Below are positions 1 to 6,902 of a stretch of DNA of 64,000 bases, one piece after another. Every line of letters begins with the position of its first letter. Position 1 is the stretch's first letter. The notes beneath the pieces are model-generated. The model did not search any database. It was not told the origin of the DNA and was given only the letters and a program-made list of their open reading frames with translations. Both the position numbers and the translations under genes were made by a program. The stretch is from an uncultured Clostridia bacterium (lineage in GTDB: Bacteria > Bacillota > Clostridia > Oscillospirales > Ruminococcaceae): the NCBI GenBank assembly GCA_947166275.1, contig CAMVDP010000003.1:62001-126000 (forward strand), read 5' to 3'.

Positions 1-1
1 C

Positions 2-346
2 GACGAGGCGCGTGAGATAATGGGTGATATGCGCTATGTCAATGCGCAGATGAACATCTTTGAGCAGGATCTGAAGAATGTGTTCGCGCAGATGAAGGCA
101 CGTTTTGCGGGTACTGCGGGCAACTCCGGCAGCAGCTCACAGCACAAGCGTTCAGATAATGCCACGAAGTTCACTTCGCGCGGTGAGCAGCCGGTCTACT
201 TCAAAGGCTGTGAGACTCTCGACGAGCTGAACAAGCGCTATAAGAGTCTCGCAAAAACGTATCATCCGGATATGCCTACCGGTGACACCGAGACAATGGC
301 GAAGATAAATCAGGAATACGACCGGCTTAAATCACGGTTCAGGTAA
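2..346 (+). CDS. J-domain (DnaJ-like) protein, C-terminal part
   Basis: The reading frame is open to the left edge, so this is the 3' end of a longer gene; the ATG at 20 is probably internal. The last 50 residues form a J domain core with the diagnostic HPD motif in TYHPDMPTGD, followed by the helix that ends KINQEYDRLKSRF. A polar linker rich in Ser, Gly and Gln lies before it. J domains stimulate the ATPase of DnaK-type Hsp70 chaperones. A J domain at the C-terminus, not the N-terminus as in DnaJ, suggests a specialised co-chaperone of unknown client. A strong hairpin terminator follows the stop codon. Confidence 0.75.
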   Translation, partial: DEAREIMGDMRYVNAQMNIFEQDLKNVFAQMKARFAGTAGNSGSSSQHKRSDNATKFTSRGEQPVYFKGCETLDELNKRYKSLAKTYHPDMPTGDTETMAKINQEYDRLKSRFR

Positions 347-356
347 ACAAAAACAA

Positions 357-386
357 AAAGCGCGTACACCGAAGTGTACGCGCTTT
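357..386. terminator. Bidirectional intrinsic terminator
   Basis: A perfect 13-bp stem (357-369 with 374-386) closes a CGAA loop. It begins with A residues and ends with T residues, so it can end transcripts of both convergent genes, the J-domain gene from the left and the SCP2 gene from the right. Confidence 0.85.
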
Positions 387-398
387 AAACTTGCCGTC

Positions 399-941
399 TT
401 ACTTTTTCTTGGGAGCGGGCTTTGCAGCAGCCGGTTTAGCAGCAGCCTTGGGAGCTGCGGGCTTTACCTCTGCAGGTTTTGCAGCCGGAGCAGCGGGCTT
501 TGCAGCAGCCGGTTTAGCAGCAGCCTTGGGAGCTGCGGGCTTCTTTGCAGCAGCCTTCTTTGCAGGAGCCTTTGCAGTCTTTGCTGCCTTTGCAGGAGCC
601 TTCTTGGGAGCTATCGCATTAAAGATGTCAGCGCAGCTTGCATCGTTGCCTTCAACGATGAGCTTGCCGCTCTTGATAGCCTTTGCGGGATCGAGTGTGC
701 CCTCAACGAGAGCTGTGAAAGTGCTTGCGTCTGCCTTGAAGGTAGCCGTTGCATCCTTGTAGTCGAAGTTTTCTACAGCGATCTTGCCATAACCTTCTTT
801 GAACTCAGCGTAAAACGTTCCCGCTGCATCTCCTGTTACGGTGAACTGAAACGCAAAAGAACCTTTAAAGTTCGTGGTATCGGTCTTCTGGATAGATTTC
901 TTCAGACTTTCATAAACCTTTTCGTAAGCTGATTTAGCCAT
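399..941 (-). CDS. SCP2 sterol-carrier domain protein with Lys/Ala/Pro histone-like tail
   Basis: Residues 1-112 look like an SCP2 (sterol carrier protein 2) fold: a hydrophobic beta-sheet region followed by the family's typical GTLDPAKAIKSGKLIVEGN stretch. SCP2 domains bind lipids or acyl chains in a hydrophobic tunnel. Residues 113-180 are a low-complexity tail made almost only of Ala, Pro and Lys (KPAAPKAAAKPAAAK repeats), strongly basic and similar in composition to histone H1 or bacterial H1-like proteins. The start is supported by AAGGAAGGA a few bases upstream and by a consensus promoter. Function is unknown: the tail could bind nucleic acid or an acidic cell-wall polymer. The domain call is fairly sure; the role is not. 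Confidence 0.75.
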   Translation of the reverse strand: MAKSAYEKVYESLKKSIQKTDTTNFKGSFAFQFTVTGDAAGTFYAEFKEGYGKIAVENFDYKDATATFKADASTFTALVEGTLDPAKAIKSGKLIVEGNDASCADIFNAIAPKKAPAKAAKTAKAPAKKAAAKKPAAPKAAAKPAAAKPAAPAAKPAEVKPAAPKAAAKPAAAKPAPKKK

Positions 942-1009
942 CTTTAGTGTCCTTCCTTTGTTTGAGTTGAAACGGGCATACGCACCGCTTTTGACCTTTT
1001 TACTTTTAT

Positions 1010-1038
1010 ATTATAACACAATAAAAATGTAATTTCAA
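1010..1038 (-). promoter_or_regulatory. Sigma-A promoter of the SCP2 gene
   Basis: On the minus strand TTGAAA, a 17-bp spacer and TATAAT, with TG one base before the -10 box. It lies about 70 bases upstream of the start codon. Confidence 0.85.
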
Positions 1039-1291
1039 GCATAATAATACTTTTTTTCACATTTTGGTGAAATATGTTTAAATCAGAAAAGAAAAAAAGG
1101 CTGTTGTTAGGTAGTTATTGACTATAAATAACACACAATATGTTGTGCATAGAGAAAAACGTGGTCTTACGCAAGGAATTATATGCCGTTTTTTCGGATT
1201 TATTCGTTGATGTCGAAACGCATGATATGACCTGTAAGCATATTTTTCGTGCCGTCCGAATAAGTATTACAAAAATGTGTTGGAGGCGGCT
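1039..1291. other. AT-rich intergenic stretch without a gene
   Basis: No convincing coding region on either strand. It contains a short palindrome, CACAA-tatg-TTGTG, at 1132-1145 and must hold the promoter of the PRC-barrel gene, but I cannot pick a sigma-A promoter there. An alternative sigma factor is possible, because Bacillus relatives of the downstream gene are sporulation genes. Confidence 0.4.
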
Positions 1292-1579
1292 ATGCTCTGT
1301 ACATTCGACGACATCAGGAACAAGGAGATAATCAGTATAAAAAGCGGGGCAAAGATGGGCTACGCGGATGACGTGGAGTTTGACACCTGCACTGCGAAAA
1401 TATGCAGGATAGTCATCTTCGGCAAGGCGAAGCTTTTCGGGCTGCTCGGGAGGGATGATGATGTGAGCATTTGCTGGAGCGATATCGAGGTAATTGGTGA
1501 GGACGCTATACTTGTGAGCTGCGAGATACCTATGCGCACAAAAAAATCCGGAGGGCTGCTCAAAAATTTGTTAAAATAA
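1292..1579 (+). CDS. PRC-barrel domain protein, YlmC/YmxH family
   Basis: A 95-residue protein with the compact PRC-barrel beta-fold: an N-terminal DIRNKEIISI strand, a GYADDVEFD turn and a C-terminal SDIEVIGEDAILV strand. This is the pattern of the small YlmC/YmxH proteins that Clostridia and Bacilli carry, in Bacillus under sporulation control. I place the start at 1292 because GGAGG sits at 1282-1286; an in-frame ATG at 1277 would lie upstream of that ribosome binding site. Exact biochemical role is unknown. The next gene is a strongly promoted ribosomal operon, so this is probably a single-gene unit. Confidence 0.75.
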   Translation: MLCTFDDIRNKEIISIKSGAKMGYADDVEFDTCTAKICRIVIFGKAKLFGLLGRDDDVSICWSDIEVIGEDAILVSCEIPMRTKKSGGLLKNLLK

Positions 1580-1594
1580 ACGAAAAGAAAAATA

Positions 1595-1623
1595 TTGTAA
1601 ATACGGATAATATGTGCTATAAT
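1595..1623 (+). promoter_or_regulatory. Promoter of rpsB-tsf
   Basis: TTGTAA, 17-bp spacer and a perfect TATAAT with a TG extension. Transcription should begin near 1630, giving a leader of about 110 bases before rpsB. Confidence 0.85.
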
Positions 1624-1661
1624 ATTAAGGCTATCAATGCAAATCCACATGCGGCCTATAA

Positions 1662-1696
1662 GCGCCGTCGGTGCCGCTTTAACAGCGGTTCGGCGC
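1662..1696 (+). promoter_or_regulatory. Structured rpsB leader (two-level stem-loop)
   Basis: GCGCCG (1662-1667) pairs with CGGCGC (1691-1696), and inside it CCGCT (1674-1678) pairs with AGCGG (1684-1688). No U-tract follows, so it is not a terminator. Ribosomal protein leaders often bind their own product for feedback; autoregulation by S2 here is an inference only. Confidence 0.5.
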
Positions 1697-1743
1697 GGTG
1701 AGGGAAGCAGAGGAAAAAAACCAAATCAAGGAGGATACACAAA

Positions 1744-2493
1744 ATGGCAGTTGTATCAATGAAGCAGCTTCTTGAAGCAGGTGTTCACTTCGGACATCAG
1801 ACAAGACGCTGGAACCCGAAAATGGCTCCGTACATTTTCACAGAAAGAAACGGCATCTACATCATCGACCTTCAGAAGACGGTCAAGAAGCTCGACGAGG
1901 CTTATAACTTCGTATTCGAGACCGCGTCCAACGGTGGGGAGATCCTCTTCGTCGGCACAAAGAAGCAGGCTGCGGATTCCATCAAGGAAGAGGCAGAGAG
2001 AGCAGGCGCTCACTTCGTAAACGCAAGATGGCTCGGCGGTATGATGACCAACTTCAGAACCATCCAGAACCGTATCAAGAGACTTGAGCAGCTCCACGCT
2101 ATGGAGACAGACGGTACCTTCGATCTTCTCCCGAAGAAGGAAGTAAGCCAGCTCACACTTGAGATCGAAAAGCTCGAAAAGTTCCTCGGCGGTATCAAGA
2201 ACATGAAGAAGCTCCCCGGAGCGCTGTTCGTTGTTGACCCCCGCAAGGAAAAGATCGCAGTTGCGGAAGCAAGAAAGCTCGGTATCCCCGTAGTAGCTAT
2301 CGTGGATACTAACTGCGACCCTGACGAGATAGATTATGTTATCCCCGGAAACGATGACGCTATCCGTGCCGTAAAGCTTATCGCAGGCGCTATGGCAGAC
2401 GCTGTGATCGCTGCAAAGCAGGGCGAGGGCGGAGAAGCCGCTGTCGAGGATAAGGACGCTGCTGAAGAAGCAGAAGCAGCAGACGCAGAATAA
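1744..2493 (+). CDS. rpsB: Ribosomal protein S2
   Basis: Full-length S2 (249 residues) of the small ribosomal subunit. The N-terminus [24 protein letters not shown] is the classic S2 signature, followed by YIIDLQKT and the [11 protein letters not shown] segment; [14 protein letters not shown] lies near the C-terminus. An acidic, Ala/Glu-rich tail of about 25 residues ends the protein. The AAGGAGG ribosome binding site is well placed. It is co-transcribed with tsf, the usual bacterial order. Confidence 0.98.
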   Translation: MAVVSMKQLLEAGVHFGHQTRRWNPKMAPYIFTERNGIYIIDLQKTVKKLDEAYNFVFETASNGGEILFVGTKKQAADSIKEEAERAGAHFVNARWLGGMMTNFRTIQNRIKRLEQLHAMETDGTFDLLPKKEVSQLTLEIEKLEKFLGGIKNMKKLPGALFVVDPRKEKIAVAEARKLGIPVVAIVDTNCDPDEIDYVIPGNDDAIRAVKLIAGAMADAVIAAKQGEGGEAAVEDKDAAEEAEAADAE

Positions 2494-2505
2494 GAGAAAC
2501 GGATC

Positions 2506-2528
2506 ATCCCCCGCCATAGGCGGGGGAT
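2506..2528 (+). repeat. GC-rich palindrome between rpsB and tsf
   Basis: A perfect 10-bp stem ATCCCCCGCC/GGCGGGGGAT with a 3-base loop. No U-tract follows, so it should not stop transcription completely; it may be a processing or stability element that tunes tsf relative to rpsB. The same stem occurs after fba at 62216-62239. Confidence 0.7.
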
Positions 2529-2555
2529 AATATGAAAACAAAAGGAGAAATTAAA

Positions 2556-3476
2556 ATGGCTATTTCAGCACAGGACGTAAAGCAGCTCAAGGAACTCACC
2601 AACTGCGGTATGATGGACTGCAAGCGCGCTCTTGAAGCAACAAACGGCAACGTTGACGAGGCTGTTAAGTACCTTCGTGAGCAGGGTCTTGCAAAGCAGG
2701 CAAAGAAGGCCGGCAGAATCGCAGCAGAAGGCCTCGTAGTTGCAAAGATAGATGAAGCAAAGAAGATAGGCGTTGTAGTTGAGATCAACTCCGAGACAGA
2801 CTTCGCCGCTAACTCCGATAAGTTCAAGGCATTCTGCGATACAGTCGCACAGACTATCATCGATAACGATGTCAAGGACGTTGATGCTCTCAAGGAGACT
2901 GTTGCAAGCGGTTCCAGCGAGAAGATCGCAGACGTTCTCACAGACGCAGTTGCTTCTATAAGCGAGAATATCCAGATAAGACGTTTCGTAAGAATGACCG
3001 GCGACGTTTATGCTTATGTTCACAACGGCGGCGGCTCCATCATTGGCTCGCTCATCAAGCTTGAGTCCGATAACGGCGCTGATGACGCAGTAAAGGCAGT
3101 CGCTAAAGACCTGCTTCTCCAGATCACAGCAAGCTCTCCGCAGTTCATCGCACAGTCCGATGTTCCCGCATCTGTTATCGACGCAGAGAAGGAAGTTCAG
3201 CTTGAGCTTGTTAAGAAGGAGAATGCTGAATCCAAGAAGCCGAAGCCCGAGAACGTTCTCGATAAGATCGTTGAAGGCAGAATGAGAAAGTTCGCTGAAG
3301 AGATCTGCCTCCTTGACCAGCCTTTTGTAAAGGATCCGAGCATCACAGTTGCGAAGTACATCGCAAATGCCGGCAAGAACATCAAGGTCATCGAGTTCGC
3401 GCGTCTCGAAAAGGGCGAGGGCATCCAGAAGAGAGAAGACGATTTCGCAGCAGAAGTCGCTTCCATGGTAAAGTAA
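2556..3476 (+). CDS. tsf: Translation elongation factor Ts
   Basis: EF-Ts recycles EF-Tu by releasing GDP. The N-terminal UBA-like domain (VKQLKELTNCGMMDCKRALE), the NSETDFAANSDKF core that contacts EF-Tu, and the C-terminal LLDQPFVKD segment are all visible; 306 residues is normal length. I choose ATG 2556 (MAISAQD), 8 codons inside the longest frame, because AAAGGAGAAA precedes it and family members start this way. A strong terminator ends the operon. Confidence 0.97.
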   Translation: MAISAQDVKQLKELTNCGMMDCKRALEATNGNVDEAVKYLREQGLAKQAKKAGRIAAEGLVVAKIDEAKKIGVVVEINSETDFAANSDKFKAFCDTVAQTIIDNDVKDVDALKETVASGSSEKIADVLTDAVASISENIQIRRFVRMTGDVYAYVHNGGGSIIGSLIKLESDNGADDAVKAVAKDLLLQITASSPQFIAQSDVPASVIDAEKEVQLELVKKENAESKKPKPENVLDKIVEGRMRKFAEEICLLDQPFVKDPSITVAKYIANAGKNIKVIEFARLEKGEGIQKREDDFAAEVASMVK

Positions 3477-3495
3477 GCTCCGCAATATACGAAAT

Positions 3496-3526
3496 AAAAG
3501 AGTGTACCGTAAAGGTACACTCTTTT
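3496..3526. terminator. Bidirectional intrinsic terminator after tsf
   Basis: A 13-bp stem (AAAAGAGTGTACC with its complement) closes a GTAAA loop and is followed by a T-run. A-rich bases on the other side let it also terminate the convergent serine hydrolase gene. Confidence 0.9.
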
Positions 3527-3539
3527 TGTTTGCGATGCT

Positions 3540-4853
3540 TCAGAAGAACATCTCGTACGCGGCATGTACTACATCCGCGTCAAGACGGTACAGCCCGGAG
3601 CGGTCGTCCATAAAGAAGTTGCAGCGGTTGGTCATTATCACAACGCCCGTGTGGTCATCGCGGTCATAGAAAAGCCCCGTTATCGCGCCGAGCGCGTTGC
3701 CCGGGTGGCCGTACATTACACGACCGGAAACAAGATCGCCGTCGTATCTGCGGACGTTGAGACCCATGCCGAATTTCTCGGTGTTAATATACGATTGGTG
3801 CATTTTTTCGAGGGAGCCTTCGCTGATTATACGCTTGCCGCCGCACTCCTTTATAGTGCCGTCTCCTGCGAGAGCTGTGCCGAGCCGTGCAAGATCCACA
3901 GGAGTTATAAGCAGTTCGCACTGCGCCTGGAGATACGAGTTGCCGATCCCGAACGACTCATAGTAATCGCGGGTGCGCCCCCAGCTGCTGACATGGAATA
4001 TCTCGCCGTCATGGTCGTAAATGACGGCGCAGCTTTCCTTGTCGTCTATAAGGTCTATGACATATCCCGCATCCATTTCGAGCGGTTCGAACAAAGCCTG
4101 TGCTGCATAGTCGTGGAAGAACATGCCGGTGAGGTGTTCTATGACTGCGCCCATGGTGCCTGCGCCGAAGTTGGAGTAGTTATACACCTCGCCCGGTATT
4201 ATGCCGGTATGTGAGTTCTCGATCACGTATTCCGCGGAGTAGCGGTAGGTCATGCCTGCTTCGTAAATGTATGTATCTGTGAGCCCGGCTGTGTGGGTGA
4301 GAAGATGCCAGAGCTTGACCGGGGAGCTGTCATATTGAGAGTACGGCAGCCCCACCGCAGTGTCAAGCACGCTGTCGGTGGTTATGGCACCCTCGTCACA
4401 CAGCTTCATCATAAGTATAGTGGATATCAGCTTTGACACGCTTGCAGCGCGGAAATGCGTGTCCTTCGTACAGGGAGTCTCGTTTTCGATATCAGCGTAC
4501 CCAAGGGAGTCGGAGTATACAATGTCGCCGTCTTTGAACAGTGCCACGCCCATGCCGTATACGCCGTTGTCCGTGCGTATCTGCTCAAGCGTATTGTGGA
4601 AGGCTTCGATATCGGGCTGTTTGCGCCCGGGTATTACTGTGGGAGGGGAGACAGTCGTATCATCGGGGCCGATCAGGAGTATGCCGCCGGAGACTGCGGG
4701 GTCTATATACGGTTGAGATGCAGACGTCTGAAACGGGGACGAGGTATTGAACGGCGCAGCAGTGCCGGTGCTCTGAGAGATATCAGTGCACCCGCTCAAT
4801 GCTATGATCGCAGCTGCTGCAAAAGCCGCGAGGCGTGACCGGTTCTTTGCCAT
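3540..4853 (-). CDS. Beta-lactamase-family serine hydrolase, lipoprotein
   Basis: A class C beta-lactamase/DD-peptidase type serine hydrolase (PF00144 family). The N-terminus is a lipoprotein signal with lipobox LSGC (Cys22), so the enzyme should be anchored outside the membrane. A Ser/Thr/Pro-rich linker of about 60 residues follows. The catalytic S138-V-S-K141 tetrad motif, the Y226-S-N228 motif and a C-terminal HPGNALG in place of KTG are all present. Start 4853 is chosen because AGAGGAG precedes it and the signal peptide then begins at residue 1. Likely substrates are peptidoglycan peptides, D-amino acid peptides or esters; the sequence does not say which. Confidence 0.88.
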   Translation of the reverse strand: MAKNRSRLAAFAAAAIIALSGCTDISQSTGTAAPFNTSSPFQTSASQPYIDPAVSGGILLIGPDDTTVSPPTVIPGRKQPDIEAFHNTLEQIRTDNGVYGMGVALFKDGDIVYSDSLGYADIENETPCTKDTHFRAASVSKLISTILMMKLCDEGAITTDSVLDTAVGLPYSQYDSSPVKLWHLLTHTAGLTDTYIYEAGMTYRYSAEYVIENSHTGIIPGEVYNYSNFGAGTMGAVIEHLTGMFFHDYAAQALFEPLEMDAGYVIDLIDDKESCAVIYDHDGEIFHVSSWGRTRDYYESFGIGNSYLQAQCELLITPVDLARLGTALAGDGTIKECGGKRIISEGSLEKMHQSYINTEKFGMGLNVRRYDGDLVSGRVMYGHPGNALGAITGLFYDRDDHTGVVIMTNRCNFFMDDRSGLYRLDADVVHAAYEMFF

Positions 4854-4889
4854 ATTCTCCTCTTTCGATACACGGTTGGTCTTTATTTC

Positions 4890-4918
4890 ATTATATCGTA
4901 TATCTCGCGTTTTTGCAA
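4890..4918 (-). promoter_or_regulatory. Promoter of the serine hydrolase gene
   Basis: Minus strand TTGCAA, 17-bp spacer, TATAAT; about 35 bases upstream of the chosen start. Confidence 0.8.
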
Positions 4919-4992
4919 GTATCACCGCCATATATATAGCGGCAGCTCAAAAAAGTTAGCGGCAGCAAACCGAGCCTTATTGTGAAAATCCC

Positions 4993-5021
4993 TTGATTTT
5001 TCAAGGCGGATATGTTATAAT
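4993..5021 (+). promoter_or_regulatory. Promoter of the ferredoxin gene
   Basis: TTGATT, 17-bp spacer, TATAAT, with TG one base before the -10 box. The leader is about 55 bases. Confidence 0.85.
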
Positions 5022-5082
5022 TCAATCGGCGACAGTATGCAGCTGTCGGTAATCATTACTTGAAATTCAGGAGGAAAATACT

Positions 5083-5256
5083 ATGGCTTACAAGATCAAT
5101 GCAGAAGAGTGCATTTCCTGCGGCGCTTGCGCAGATGGCTGCCCTGTTGAGGCTATCTCTTCCGGAGATTCCGCTTACGTGATCGACGCTTCCAAGTGCA
5201 TCGACTGTGGTGCTTGCGCAGATGCTTGCCCCGTTGGCGCTCCCAAGTCTGAATAA
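5083..5256 (+). CDS. 2[4Fe-4S] clostridial-type ferredoxin
   Basis: A 57-residue electron carrier. It has two copies of the CxxCxxCxxxCP motif: CISCGACADGCPVEA and CIDCGACADACPVGA, each of which binds a 4Fe-4S cluster, with the two halves clearly derived by duplication. CAGGAGGAAAA precedes the ATG. Such ferredoxins carry low-potential electrons between pyruvate:ferredoxin oxidoreductase, hydrogenases and Rnf-type complexes in fermenting anaerobes. It stands alone with its own promoter and terminator, which fits a highly expressed household gene. Confidence 0.95.
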   Translation: MAYKINAEECISCGACADGCPVEAISSGDSAYVIDASKCIDCGACADACPVGAPKSE

Positions 5257-5275
5257 TAACAGATACATAAAGCGG

Positions 5276-5300
5276 CCGTCGGCAGATATGCCGGCGGTTT
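5276..5300 (+). terminator. Terminator of the ferredoxin gene
   Basis: Stem CCGTCGGCA/TGCCGGCGG (one G-U pair) with GATA loop, followed by TTTCTTTTT. Confidence 0.8.
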
Positions 5301-5361
5301 CTTTTTGTATAGGAGCGCAGTTGAAATGTACCAAAAGTGTAATCCCGTTTTTGTGTAATTC

Positions 5362-5402
5362 GCAGAAACTCCCCGGGGGTATTAAGTCCGGCGGATTTCT
5401 GC
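5362..5402. repeat. Inverted repeat overlapping the candidate RNA promoter
   Basis: GCAGAAA (5362-5368) and TTTCTGC (5396-5402) flank a GC-rich core containing CCCCGGGG. It covers the -35 region of the -10 box at 5406, so it could be an operator or an upstream transcript end; no U-tract follows. Confidence 0.4.
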
Positions 5403-5411
5403 CGATATAAT
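5383..5411 (+). promoter_or_regulatory. Possible promoter of the GGGA-rich RNA
   Basis: A perfect TATAAT at 5406-5411 with further TATAAA-like bases after it. The hexamer 17 bases upstream (TTAAGT) is a poor -35 match. Transcription would start near 5418, just before the first GGA motif. Confidence 0.45.
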
Positions 5412-5417
5412 ATAAAA

Positions 5418-5560
5418 TCAAGGAACGCAGGGATAGCGGGACAGCTTACAGGGACGTAAGAAGCAGGGAAGCGGACAAACATGATGGCAGGGATGTATCG
5501 GCAGGGAAGCATCAGAAGTTTTCCGAAAAACGCATCAGGGACGATGCGAAGGGAAATTTC
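5418..5560 (+). ncRNA. Candidate CsrA/RsmA-sequestering-like small RNA (AGGGA repeats)
   Basis: This gene-free stretch holds eight GGGA motifs in about 125 bases, seven of them AGGGA. Two sit exactly in hexaloops AGGGAC: stem CTTAC/GTAAG at 5445-5460 and stem CGCATC/GATGCG at 5531-5548. A third stem, TGATG/CATCA (5482-5486 with 5510-5514), encloses two more. Repeated ARGGA motifs in loops are the mark of CsrB/RsmZ-type RNAs that titrate CsrA. A -10 box lies directly upstream. Where it ends is unclear; the hairpin at 5595-5624 is the next candidate. On the other strand the loops would read GUCCCU, which resembles C-rich Gram-positive sRNA loops, so strand is not certain. Confidence 0.45.
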
Positions 5561-5594
5561 ATTCACCCCGAAAAAAAAATTTTACATATAGACG

Positions 5595-5624
5595 GGACCC
5601 CCGCCGCAATAGCGGCGAGGGTCC
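5595..5624 (-). terminator. Terminator-like hairpin between cellobiose epimerase and the RNA candidate
   Basis: Two 6-bp GC-rich helices (GGACCC/GGGTCC and CGCCGC/GCGGCG) separated by a single mismatch, with an AATA loop. On the minus strand a run of nine T lies about 15 bases beyond it, so it probably ends the epimerase transcript; it could also end a plus-strand RNA. Confidence 0.55.
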
Positions 5625-5642
5625 TTACAATTCTGCCGGTTT

Positions 5643-6806
5643 TCAGCTGCGCTTCATCAGCTCGATGCACATACGTCCGTTGTGATAAGGGCATTTCCAC
5701 GGGTCTACCGTAGCCTTCGCGCTGTCGGGTGCACCGTTTTCGAGTATCTGCGAGTACCACTCGCCGCCCTCACGGCGGTCAATAAGCTCTGCCTTGATGT
5801 TTTCCCACAGAGCTTCCGCGATCTCGAGATATCGCTTATCACCGTATTTCTGATACGCGTTGGTGAAGCCTACAACACCTTCTGCCTGTACCCACCATAC
5901 GTGTATCTTGCTTATCTTGTCCTTGTCACGCTCGTTGTTCAGTGCGCCGTTCTCAAACGCGATATCCGCGATATTGCGTACCACAGCTTCGTTCATAACG
6001 CGAACTTTCGCGGTGAGCGCTTCGTCGCCTATCACCTCGCAGGCGCGGTCAATGAGCCATGTAGCTTCTATATCGTGACCGTAGGAGTGTATGTCCCCGA
6101 TGACGTTGAGCTCGCGGTCAAAGAACACGAGCAGGCGGCTTTCGGGCTTGTAGTATATCTTGTCGAGGAAGATACTGATTTGGAATTTAAGGCGGTTCAG
6201 CACGCGCTCATCACTGCTTACGCGGTACAGCTCGGTATACGCTTCGAGCAGATGCAGCGTGGTGTTCATGGTCTTGTCTGCCATGAGCCCGTTCTCTGAA
6301 AGCGCGTCATTGGGGATGAGCTTCCAGTCCGCGGACATGGCTTCAAGATATGCCACATCATCGGTGCAGTTTTTCTCCACTGTTTCGAACAGCTCAAGTG
6401 CGAGCTTGAGAGCGTTATCGTCCTTTGACGCGTCATAATAGCTCGCGAGAGCGTATATGAAGAAAGCCTGGCAGTACGTATGCTTCATGCTGTCGTTTAC
6501 GGTACCGTCAGCGTTCATCAGCCAGTAGACTCCGCCGTTTACCGGGTCGACGCAGTACTTACGCATGAATTCAAAGCAGTGCCGCGCGTTTTCAAGACAC
6601 TCGGAGTCTCCCAACACAAGGTAGCAGTTCGAGTAGAACCACAATATCCTCGAATGAAGGATAACTCCCTTTTCGGCGTTCATGTCAAGGTCCAGGTCAA
6701 AACCCATGAAGCCGTAGAAGCCGCCGCGCTCGTTGTCCTTCAGCTTGTTCCAGAACGGTATGATATGCTCTGTGAGCTCTTTTCTTGCTTCGCTTACTAT
6801 TCCCAT
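5643..6806 (-). CDS. Cellobiose 2-epimerase (AGE family)
   Basis: An (alpha/alpha)6-barrel enzyme of the N-acylglucosamine 2-epimerase superfamily, 387 residues, close to the usual length. Its N-terminus (LTEHIIPFWNKLKDNERGGFYG) and whole layout match the cellobiose 2-epimerase of Ruminococcus albus, which turns cellobiose into glucosyl-mannose during cellulose or mannan use. Conserved His residues expected in the active site lie in SYGHDIEATWL and near the C-terminus in KCPYHNGRMC, and the HVWWVQAEGVVG segment is typical. There is no signal peptide, so it acts in the cytoplasm. AAAGGA precedes the start. Alternative: another AGE-family sugar epimerase; I favour cellobiose. Confidence 0.85.
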   Translation of the reverse strand: MGIVSEARKELTEHIIPFWNKLKDNERGGFYGFMGFDLDLDMNAEKGVILHSRILWFYSNCYLVLGDSECLENARHCFEFMRKYCVDPVNGGVYWLMNADGTVNDSMKHTYCQAFFIYALASYYDASKDDNALKLALELFETVEKNCTDDVAYLEAMSADWKLIPNDALSENGLMADKTMNTTLHLLEAYTELYRVSSDERVLNRLKFQISIFLDKIYYKPESRLLVFFDRELNVIGDIHSYGHDIEATWLIDRACEVIGDEALTAKVRVMNEAVVRNIADIAFENGALNNERDKDKISKIHVWWVQAEGVVGFTNAYQKYGDKRYLEIAEALWENIKAELIDRREGGEWYSQILENGAPDSAKATVDPWKCPYHNGRMCIELMKRS

Positions 6807-6843
6807 AGGTGAGTCCTTTCTGTCGGTCTGACGGGTAAAATGT

Positions 6844-6890
6844 TATCCTTTCCACGCTTACGGCGTGATGCCGTAAGCAAAGAAAGGATA
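6844..6890. repeat. Two-level inverted repeat between secA and the epimerase gene
   Basis: TATCCTTTC (6844-6852) pairs with GAAAGGATA (6882-6890), and inside it GCTTACGGC (6856-6864) pairs with GCCGTAAGC (6870-6878). Both arms are perfect, separated by 3-base offsets. The minus-strand transcript has only a short T-stretch after it, so it may be a weak terminator or a processing site. Confidence 0.7.
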
Positions 6891-6902
6891 GTTAACGGCT
6901 TA

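Noticed and set aside
391-762. Ala/Gly-rich reading frame on the plus strand
   Set aside because: It is the antisense of the Lys/Ala/Pro tail of the SCP2 gene; no ribosome binding site and extreme low complexity.
1140-1331. Plus-strand frame of 63 residues before the PRC-barrel gene
   Set aside because: No ribosome binding site and it overlaps the well supported PRC-barrel start in another frame.
5153-5566. Minus-strand reading frames of about 120-140 residues across the RNA candidate
   Set aside because: They run through the ferredoxin terminator and the AGGGA repeats, have no ribosome binding site and no protein-like composition.
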